Program-made: the position numbers and the translations under genes
NCBI GenBank assembly: GCA_009760855.2
Contig: WPIO01000090.1
Location: 750,001-814,000, forward strand
Direction of reading: 5' to 3'
Length of the DNA stretch: 64,000 bases
Origin: Cristatella mucedo
Lineage: Eukaryota > Bryozoa > Phylactolaemata > Cristatellidae
Notes under the pieces: model-generated
Databases searched by the model: none
The model's input: the letters and a program-made list of their open reading frames with translations, nothing else
Told to the model about the DNA's origin: nothing
In this document: positions 56,931 through 64,000 of the stretch, in pieces
How the letters are laid out: each line of letters starts with the position of its first letter
How positions within the stretch are numbered: position 1 is the stretch's first letter

Positions 56931-57110
56931 TTAGCGTTTAGATGTCCATAGGCATGTAATTTCTTATGTGCTACAGTCAACTAGCAATCAGAATAACTTT
57001 AAACAATTCTTAGCTGTATCGTTTCCGTATACGATGTTCGCATGAACTTCGGTTTTCGGAAGATCACTGCAACGAACACATAAGCACGTTAGAGCGCTCT
57101 ATGTCGGGAG

Positions 57111-57243
57111 GCAATGTCCCTGTGCTTCATCCTTTATTTGCTTATTTGGTCTGACATTATACATGCTGCAACAATCCACACGTGCATGCTGACCTAGTGT
57201 TTGTCAACTTTAACTATAGTTTGTTTGTTTTTACAGAGCATGC
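57111..57243 (+). mobile_element. Old L2-A LINE copy, part 2 (3' UTR)
   Basis: aatgtccctgtgcttcatcc, 'tctgacattatacatgctgc', aacaatccacacgtgcatgc and tgacctagtgtttgtcaact continue the 3' UTR exactly where 49,815-50,050 left off. It is then interrupted a second time at about 57,244. Confidence 0.82.
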
Positions 57244-57452
57244 CACCACTTACAGGTCATGCTGCCACTAAACCACATTTGCATGCTGACCCTGTGCATG
57301 TCACCCATAACCATGTTACTCATTTTGTTTGTTTGTTAAGCATGATTTTAATCTCCACTCAATTGCATTTCCCTTTGAAGCAAATGTAAAGCGCCTAGGG
57401 AGAGAATGAGTTCTCTGAGGGCGCTTTATCAAGTGCAATGATATTATTAATG
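57244..57452 (+). mobile_element. Younger L2-A 3' end inserted in the old copy
   Basis: ttacaggtcatgctgccact, cacatttgcatgctgaccct, catgtcacccataaccatgt, hairpin (aaagcgcctagggagagaat / gttctctgagggcgctttat) and the tail atattattaatgtt. Only about 200 bases long. Flanked by accacttac on the left and actacttac on the right, a likely 9-bp target duplication with one change. Confidence 0.88.
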
Positions 57453-57560
57453 TTACTACTTACTATTTTATTGAGTTTACTATGCAGCCGATGTAAGGCT
57501 CCTAGTATGAGTTGTAGTAATCTGAGGGAGCTAATCAAATGAGTTACGAATAACATTAAT
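57453..57560 (+). mobile_element. Old L2-A LINE copy, part 3 (tail)
   Basis: ttattgagtttactatgcag, ccgatgtaaggctcctag, tatgagttgtagtaatctga, gggagctaatcaaatgagtt: the worn 3' end expected after 'acagagcatg' at 57,243. It completes the host element of the nest. Confidence 0.75.
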
Positions 57561-57929
57561 CTTAATGGTAACTAGATAGCAAATAGTAATACTAGATTTT
57601 TGTGGCAGCTAAATTACCGACTCCTGCACGACACGAAAGCCACCTTCATATTTTGGAACAGTTTTTTTACCATAGTAGATCCAAATCAAAGAGGTGAACT
57701 TATTAAATAAATCGTGGACTCAGGTACAGGCTTTGCCTTCGGATTAAACTTGGTGTTATCGCTTCGTTAAAAGACATTTGGAAGTTGACTCGTCCATACA
57801 TCTTTACACTACGAGAGAATATAGTTTCGTTGAATTTAACTCAGTTAATAGACAATTATAAAAGCATGCGTATAAATACGACATCTATTAAAATGTTGGA
57901 ATATAGCTTAGTATATTAGCCTGAGGAGC
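57561..57929. other. No recognised feature
   Basis: AT-rich; no gene or repeat recognised. Base composition changes sharply at its right end. Confidence 0.45.
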
Positions 57930-58445
57930 GTAGCCCTGCCAGATTTGCGGGGGCTACAGGTGACAAATTCATCGGGAACAGGAACCACATGGCTGCCGAC
58001 ATCGCATTGGCGGGCGAAATTCACAGCTGCCGAAACACTGCCTTTTCCGAGCACACAACGGCAGGGTCTTCCAGGCAGGTTTCTCTGTCTGGTCACCAGC
58101 TTCAAAGAGCACCGACAGGGAAGAGTCTCAGTCTCACCACTGCCGTCCGGAAGCCAGCAGTCCGGAAAGACCTGGCTATGGCTTCATACTTATCGACCTT
58201 TTTCCGTGCCGCCATCACTAGGGCGTCTTCGCTGCGGTAAAATGGCAGCCTTAAATCAAGTGTGACTGCTTCGGTGCCGATGTTGATTACCAGGTCCGGC
58301 TCTCTACGGCCGCAAGAGCCCTGATAAGGTGACCCTGAACCAGTTTTTGGCAAGCCATTATTGCTTTCAGCACCAGCCGGCAGCGGCTTCGAACGTGGCT
58401 GACATTCGCAACCACACTATTTCGTAAGCGGCAGCTGGCAGCCGT
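57930..58445 (-). mobile_element. R2/NeSL-like LINE remnant: zinc knuckle and restriction-like endonuclease
   Basis: The minus-strand frame at 58,102-58,353 contains GRREPDLVINIGTEAVTLDL, then SEDALVMAARKKVDKYEAIA. This fits the PD-(D/E)xK endonuclease of R2/NeSL-type LINEs (RRPDLV...V.D...........A...K..KY). Just upstream in another frame is VSHVRSRCRLVLKAIMACQK / LVQGHLIRAL, like the end of the CCHC knuckle and its following helix. Frameshifts between them and no stop-free link; inactive. GC content here is clearly above the rest of the window. Confidence 0.65.
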
Positions 58446-59510
58446 TCCGGGTTATGAGCTGCTTTGCTCCTAGCGTGCGCTGCGAACAATCGGCCAGGTG
58501 CAAAACGACAGTGCAAAACCCGTGGTCTGAAAGTGGCTGTGGGTCCCGAAACTGCCTATGGCTGGTGGACGGCGACCCTGCCCTGAGGATGCTGTGCTGC
58601 CCAAGCGTGGCCTTTTGCCAGCCTCGCGAACTCTTGCAGCTTGGATATGGAAAAGCGGCACATGAACGAATTATCCTTCTCGTCGTGGCCGGTTCACACT
58701 ATTAAGACGTCTGAACCGGTCAGCAACTCGTGGCCGGACAGCCACTTAAGGCATCGTCGTGCACCCGCTCTTTGCAAGGCTGAGCCTCACTCTGTTTTAT
58801 AGTACCAAAACCTTATTAGCTCAGGTACTGTGAGAGCTCCACGGCGGCCGATGTCGAGCCATCCATGCTGTAGATCGATCGGTCGAGACGATGAGATGCG
58901 AAGCCTAGCATTCAGACGTCGGGGAAGCAGAGCCTGCCTCAGATTTCGGGAAGGTCGCTGAGTTGGTCGAGAAGCATATGAGACACGTATTTCAGGCTGA
59001 GAATGGCATGAATCGGAAGCTTTTCAAATTGAAGTGCTGCAAACCCGCAAATGACCGGCTCGTAGAAAGCTCGTTGAGAGTCCTCTCTAACAGCTCCAGG
59101 ACATTCTTAGGTACCGGCTGCTACAGACAGATGTAATCAACCACAGGCTGAGCTGAAGTCCAAAAGGCATCGAGCTTTTGCCAGGGGACGAGAAGGCTTG
59201 CCTGCTGTCAGTGAATGTCCCTGTCTAGGGAGCAGCAGACCTACTCGATATTGGCCTTAGGTCTTCCGAGATTCTGACGGGCTATTAGGCAGGTCTTGGA
59301 CTCGATCTCTGGCATCACAGGAGTCTCCCTTCAGTTCAAGGAGACTGAAGTAGCTGCAGCCGTAGTGACTCGGCAGGCAACAAAGCTGCACTTATTTTCG
59401 GACACAACTGCATGCTGAGGGTCAGGTCAGCTCAGTCGGTGGCAATCACCAGGGCCTTCATACCGTTGGATGCATCCAGCTATAAAGCTAGATTTATTGG
59501 TTTTCTTGTG
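58446..59510 (-). mobile_element. Probable RT part of the same R2/NeSL-like LINE, heavily broken
   Basis: GC-rich and upstream of the endonuclease in the minus-strand sense. Near 59,480 the minus strand reads LDASNGMKALVIATD, a stop, ADLTLSMQLCPKISAALLPA, like the region after the RT catalytic box (...G.Q.LL.......GL.LN..KS..L). At about 58,810-58,930 RLNARLRISSSRPIDLQHGW / LDIGRRGALTVPELIR recalls the thumb (GGLGI..L). Stops are frequent. Assignment rests mainly on its position next to the endonuclease. Confidence 0.45.
58689..58719. repeat. Short inverted repeat
   Basis: ccggttca ... tgaaccgg, 8-bp perfect arms with a 15-base loop, inside the GC-rich LINE remnant. No terminator or known site implied. 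Confidence 0.7.
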
Positions 59511-60099
59511 CTTGTAAGCGTGCAAAGCATGTAAATGTCCCACAAAGCATGCAACCGGTTACTTAGATATATAAGAGCAGCTTCAAGTCACTGTAGTACA
59601 TTCAACGTGCGTGTAATTTTATGATGTTTTTATTGACTTAAACAATGATTGTACACAAGCTCTGAGAGAACTAGCTCTTGCTTGGTACTCAATACATGCT
59701 GTGAAGGAAGCATTAAGATTAAGATCTTAATTTGTTATTTAACATGACTAGGCACTTATGTAAATTAATCGGGAATAGTTTTGCAAAGTATTCTTGAGAC
59801 TCGGCATACCCTATTCAAGTCCTCTCGTTATTTTATGAACATTAAAGCACAAATGTCTCAAAATAATAGATGTACTCTAATTTGTCTCCAATAAAGCTGA
59901 CACTTGCGATGCCAACACATAATGGTGTATTCAATTTCATCGAATTTAAACTATCTAAACGATATCTAGGAAACCACACCCATAATGATGGCATACTGCA
60001 AGGAGAGTGATGGAACTTTACCTAGCAGGCACGTTAGCTATTGCATTATTGTATTCCTCCAACGGTGTATGAATTAATGGCACACTATCTTAATAAAGT
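59511..60099. other. No recognised feature
   Basis: Returns to AT-rich composition; no gene or repeat recognised. Confidence 0.5.
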
Positions 60100-60310
60100 C
60101 TCGCCTCTTTTCAGGCAAATCAAGCGAGCCAGGGACAACAATTAAGCAATATGGTCCGGAAGTTGCATTTACCTTTATCTTGCTCTGGCCGAGCTCCTTA
60201 GCCGATGGGCCAAATCTGGTAGGTAATAAAGGTGAGATAACTACATCTCTAATGAGTTTATCGATAATTTTAAGGTAATTCCTTGACAGAATAAAGTTAA
60301 TGCCGACACA
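60100..60310 (-). CDS. Possible host-gene exon, unknown product
   Basis: Minus-strand open frame reading YLKIIDKLIRDVVISPLLPT, GPSAKELGQSKIKVNATSGP and YCLIVVPGSLDLPEKRRDFI. Protein-like composition. A possible donor lies inside it (gataaag then GTAAATGC) and a possible acceptor before the first segment (attctgtcaag). The run SGPYCLIVVPGS faintly recalls motif Ia of SF2 helicases, but no complete helicase motif is present. A transposon relic or chance ORF is equally possible. Confidence 0.25.
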
Positions 60311-60349
60311 GAGAATCAAGATCATGTTTGTTTCGGTTATCCATGATAG

Positions 60350-60490
60350 CACTTCATGTAGGGCTGTAGTTTACTACGACTTTGTTGCCAAAGTTGTTGG
60401 TTCGAATCTTGTGATAGTTCTTCCTTTATTGCAGCTGCACATGACGGTGATGACCCCAAAGCCTCTTCTGCTGCTAGACAAAAGAAGCTT
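60350..60490 (+). mobile_element. tRNA-like repeat (SINE-B), copy 1
   Basis: gggctgtagtttactacgac (possible box A region) and gttggttcgaatcttgtg (good box B), then ttcctttattgcagctgcac, 'atgacggtgatgaccccaaa', gcctcttctgct, agacaaaagaag. The part after box B is shared with 62,440-62,520. Its tail differs from the L2-A/SINE-A end. Confidence 0.5.
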
Positions 60491-61099
60491 CTAAATCAGC
60501 TAGCCAATTTTTATTTATTTCAAATTGGAGCTTGTTCACATGGTGCTGGCATGTTTGGAGGATTCCCAAATGTTCAGAGCAAGAATTCATAACGAAGTTG
60601 AAAGCAAGTAGACATGTAAATCTCAGTGACTGGGCTTTCGGCCTGAGATTACACTCGCAATTGCAATTATAGATCAAAAGGCAAGCTTTTTATTTTTAAA
60701 TCGGCGAAATGTAACTATTGCCTAACTGTGTTGAGAAAATGCTTCTTTGCTCTTGCTGATCTACGTAATCGGTAATCATATACACTTCAATTTTTGGAAT
60801 GCTTGGGAACAGTCAAGCATATACACAGTAAAGCGATGCTTGTCAAACTATGAAGCAATTAGAGTCTAGATATATTATCCATGCAATCTGGAAATATCGC
60901 AAGCCAACCAAATCGAATTGAGCTTAGGCAGTGACGTCCGACTACGGCCATCGTTATCTTTCCCTTATTGTGTTTCTAAACAGTTTTGCAGCTCACACAA
61001 TAACTTTATCTAAAACAGAAGAGCAGCTAGCTTCCGGCGTCTAAGTAAGTCTGGTTGCCACTTGGAATCGCCCTTATATCCGATGATTGACAAAGCTGT
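60491..61099. other. No recognised feature
   Basis: About 600 bases; no gene or repeat recognised. Confidence 0.5.
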
Positions 61100-61700
61100 T
61101 CGTGGAGATGCATTGCATCGCAAATTAAGCCGACCAATCACAAGGTACCTCCCACGTGAATGTTAGGCAATTAGTGCTGTCGACTAGGCTTAATCATTTC
61201 GTACCCACATTCTCGTTATGTTACTGCGTGGGCTAAGCTTCGCATCAGGCCTGTCTTTGAATAGCAATAATGGCACTTAAGGCATCTATAACCTGGTGAA
61301 TCGGAACCCTATTAAGTATAGAATTTATTCAGAAAATGTTATTTATAGAAATATTAATAATACACCAGAGTTCCCCACCTGTTGACTCGCTCTAGTGATT
61401 CAAAGTAGAGTATCAGTAAGTTACAGGCCACTTTTAGTTTTAGCAGTCACCATCTGGCCGCTTGACCTAGAAAGTACTGGTAAATTATCTCGACTTAATT
61501 ATTCAAGGATTTTGTTGAAGCCTCAACAACGTGAACCTGTTCTACGTTTTTGCTTAGGTGTGCTACACATAAACGGCTATGACTTGATTACACGTAAATG
61601 ATTGTCTACACTCTATCATATCATTGCTAACAAAATGAACAGCCTTATACAGCAACCATGTTTTGTCGTTACTGGCATGTTGCTAACTTCAAGATTTAGC
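61100..61700. repeat. Unclassified repeat X, uninterrupted copy
   Basis: Matches 45,386-45,485 (gaccaatcacaaggtacctc; ggcttaatcatttcgtac) and then 47,312-47,720 (gaatcggaaccctattaagt; agaaatattaataatacacc; 'accatctggccgcttgacct') without the L2-A block between them. No coding frame, inverted termini or tail that I can define, so the class is unknown. The right limit is approximate. Confidence 0.65.
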
Positions 61701-61869
61701 TTCGAAAAAATACAATAAATTGCAATCACTTTTGCCATTTCTGTCGTAATTTTCTTAGCTAAAGGTGGTATTTGTTTTGCAAATCAAAGATTTCAAAGCT
61801 TCTATTGCAGTTTTAAGAGAGGGTGGTGTTGTGCCAAGTGTTCATGGCTGGTTTCAATGTAATGTAGTC

Positions 61870-62240
61870 TATCTTTGTCTGTAACCCTAAAAAGTCATAA
61901 ATACCATGTGGGTGTTGTGCAGGAGAGTTGTGCATAGCTCATTCGCAGCCTAATCGGCTTTCGGTACCCATTCATAGCCAGCACACCGACTCACGCAACA
62001 AAAAGAAAGTGGCAAGCATAGCAGAGTCAGGAGAGCAGTTTAGGATGTTAGTAACATGGAAGTAGCAGCAGAGGACAGCTGAAAAGAATGAGCCTTAATC
62101 GGCAGTATGAGAGTAGTTGATCGCTCTATTTGCTAGAACTGGCAACATCCTTTAAGGATGCTTTAAGTATTATCGTACCAGAGAATCACTTACTCGAGCA
62201 GCATCAGTTAACTTAGAGCTATGGTGAACAGCATGCTTGA
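61870..62240 (-). mobile_element. LINE-B 3' end
   Basis: gtctatctttgtctgtaacc (diverged family end), 'taatcggctttcggtacc', cattcatagccagcacaccg, cacgcaacaaaaagaaagtg, 'catagcagagtcaggagagc' follow the LINE-B C-terminal region on the minus strand. Frame destroyed. Confidence 0.75.
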
Positions 62241-62374
62241 TAACTACATATTACAACTTACTATATCCTTCGAACAAAATTTCCATTTTACATCAGAGCA
62301 GTGAGCCATTTCGTTAGCAACCTCTAGTGTTTTTTCCAGGAATCTAACTGAGCAGTGGGATCGCCTAACTCGTG

Positions 62375-62525
62375 AACAGTAATGGCTCACTAGGTAAAGC
62401 CATGCTTTTCGTGAACTCAGCTCCAAGGACGTGGGTTCAAATTCTGTGGTGGGCGATCCTTTACCACTAATGCATGCAGTGGTGATGGCCATCAAGGTTC
62501 TTCTATATTTTAAAAAAGAGGCAGT
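62375..62525 (+). mobile_element. tRNA-like repeat (SINE-B), copy 2
   Basis: taatggctcactaggtaaag resembles box A and acgtgggttcaaattctg resembles box B; then cgatcctttaccactaatgc, 'tggtgatggccatcaagg', ttcttctatattttaaaa. Similar order and sequence after box B in 60,400-60,490. It is not a functional tRNA: no acceptor or anticodon stem of standard length. Confidence 0.5.
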
Positions 62526-62704
62526 TAAATCAACTGGTATTTTTTTTGTTAAGCTAACAGTGGTGGAACCAATGGCATGCACGCATTTGAGCTGTAAATA
62601 CATCACCTTGCAGTCAATGCTAAACTGAAAAACATAAATGAAATACCTTCGTTACTAACCAAATCGTTTGAAGAGCAGCTCGTGGCCTAGTTATTCCTGA
62701 GAAT

Positions 62705-63870
62705 AAGAATCATACACTCCTTAAAGAGCCCCGAGAAAACTCAATCTTTTTACATGCATTTTCCATTCGCTGCAAAGGAAACACAATTGAATGGTGAGCG
62801 AAAAAGCCATGCACGATAACAAATATGAATGACGTTGTTAGGGGTGATCTTACCTGGGTTAGCATGCAAGTGTGGTTGGTGCCAGCATGCATCAGTTAAT
62901 GCGAACATAGGCACATCAAGCATAAATCGCCGTGATAATTAAATACAGTCATATACAGGTGCTTTTAATTTTTTTTATTGTGGTCAAGCCAGGGTCGTAA
63001 TGATCCAAATTGGGAGTGAGATCCAGGCTTGTGGAGCATTTAAACTGAATGCACAATCTCCAAATGATTTGAGGTTTGTACGAGGTATTCCGAAACGGTT
63101 GGATTCCTAAAAGCGGGTGGTACGACGCTTGGCCTTGTGGGGGAGTAGATCTGATAGGCAGGCTGGAGCCTAAATATGAAGTGACCTGAAAGTGAGCTAC
63201 ACAAACTTGAAGTCGATTCCTAAAAGCGGGTGGTACGACGCTTGGCCTTGTGGGGGAGTAGATCTGATAGGCAGGCTGGAGCCTAAATATGAAGTGACCT
63301 GAAAGTGAGCTACACAAACTTGAAGTCGATCCGTTTCTTGACAAGTAGCTAGAGGAGACCGGCGAGAAGTAGTGGGATGTGGCAACTGTAAATATCAAGA
63401 CAGACAAGCCTAGCTGCTGGGTTTGCACCAGCTTTAAGTGCCTTATTGCACATGCCGGTAGGTGAGCAAGGCCGGATGTCACAAGTGTATCGACCAACTT
63501 TGATATATTATCTATATTTAAAAAACTTCGAATTTTAGCATTGGTATGTAGCTGAAAGTAGGAATGCTCTACTGTTGAACTGATCCGGTCGTCTATCAAA
63601 AGATGACTTAGGAACATGTTACCTAGATCGCTTGCGGATTTAACAGTATTTATGCCGGCTGAGCCAAATTTGAGCGTTATATTTTTAGAATTTTAAAACG
63701 AACCTGATTTCCCCACAGTAAGTAAGCTAGTCTTATCGTAATTTTATGTAAGAAAAGATTGAGCCATTATTTTGAGAACGTCATCAATACGTGCTCATTC
63801 CCTAATAAACAGGCCAAAAAACTCGAATCAGCAGAGTTGGATGATCTCAAATTCAAGGTAAAGAGATCAC
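62705..63870 (-). mobile_element. L2-A LINE copy, 3' half, with internal duplication
   Basis: Worn hairpin (agagccccgagaaaactcaa / tacatgcattttccatt), 3' UTR (taggggtgatcttacctggg; 'ccagcatgcatcag'), RT C-terminus, and up to the IDDI segment near 63,780-63,860. The 222-codon minus ORF (62,949-63,617) crosses it in shifted frame and includes both copies of a 113-bp duplication. Frame otherwise broken. Confidence 0.88.
63103..63328. repeat. 113-bp exact tandem duplication inside the L2-A copy
   Basis: 63,103-63,215 and 63,216-63,328 both run from attcctaaaagcgggtggta to acacaaacttgaagtcg with no difference seen. Other L2-A copies have this segment once. Confidence 0.95.
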
Positions 63871-64000
63871 CTTGTTAATTTTCTTTCATCTTGCAGTGGC
63901 AGTAACGTCGTTCTGCCAAATAAAGTAGTTGTGTAGAACTAAGGTATCCAGTTCAAATATGCAATTCATGAGTCTATGCAACCTTCGCTTTGTCAAGAAT

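Larger units (their letters stand above)
53509..57000 (-). mobile_element. Near-full-length L2-A LINE, copy 2
   Basis: About 3.4-3.5 kb: AAT tail, hairpin, 3' UTR, RT C-terminus (53,960-54,175), catalytic and thumb segment (54,100-54,669), N-terminal RT (55,007-55,525), linker/endonuclease end (55,602-55,946), GDFN box (55,980-56,174), endonuclease start and N-terminus (56,178-56,930), and a 5' UTR beyond to about 57,000. It lies head-to-tail with copy 1 and is the best source for the family's consensus here. Confidence 0.96.

Noticed and set aside
58454..58705. ORFs on both strands in the GC-rich island, some over 80 codons
   Set aside because: GC-rich sequence has few stops by chance. Only the minus frame with the PD-(D/E)xK pattern has family support.
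62392..62465. Functional tRNA gene
   Set aside because: Box A and B-like sites exist, but standard acceptor and anticodon stems cannot be drawn. It is better explained as a tRNA-like repeat.

Overview
This is a stretch of animal (metazoan) nuclear DNA: AT-rich, free of operons or long ORFs, and built almost wholly from decayed transposable elements. No host gene can be named. The lineage cannot be fixed from the sequence. L2-clade LINEs, tRNA-derived SINEs, a second CR1/L2-group LINE, a restriction-like-endonuclease LINE and a short hAT element all fit an invertebrate or early vertebrate.

The main inhabitant is one L2-type LINE (here L2-A) with about 30 fragments on both strands. Full structure is best read on the minus strand at 50.05-57.0 kb: short 5' UTR, apurinic-type endonuclease, reverse transcriptase (YADD region), a long conserved C-terminal region, a 3' UTR, then a hairpin and an (ATT)n tail. 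Most copies are 5'-truncated and broken. Two (34.9-35.9 kb minus, 40.8-41.9 kb plus) keep uninterrupted C-terminal frames of about 280 codons and look youngest. Copies are inserted into one another: a simple nest at 17.6-19.9 kb, another at 39.7-40.6 kb, and a multi-level nest at 49.8-57.6 kb.

A tRNA-headed SINE occurs six times (11.7, 13.9, 15.7, 20.3, 31.6 minus, 33.0 kb). Its last ~60 bases, including the hairpin and ATT tail, copy the end of L2-A, so L2-A was probably its mobilising partner. A second LINE family (LINE-B) has a different 3' end and fragments at 21.4, 26.5-27.3, 30.6-31.3, 37.6, 43.7 and 61.9 kb. A second tRNA-like repeat is seen at 60.4 and 62.4 kb, and an unclassified repeat X at 61.1-61.7 kb and, split by an L2-A insertion, at 45.4/47.3 kb.

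Two elements differ in origin. A 186-bp non-autonomous hAT element at 22,993-23,178 has a perfect 8-bp target duplication and termini very like the SPIN/URR1-type hATs known from horizontal transfer. A GC-rich island at 57.9-59.5 kb carries, on the minus strand, a broken R2/NeSL-like LINE with a recognisable restriction-like endonuclease.

The rest (3.4-4.4, 7.9-9.3, 10-11.7, 14-15.4, 31.8-34.9, 48.2-49.8 kb and others) is AT-rich sequence with no feature I can support, plus microsatellites. Two short minus-strand ORFs (9.47-9.76 and 60.1-60.3 kb) could be host exons, with low confidence.
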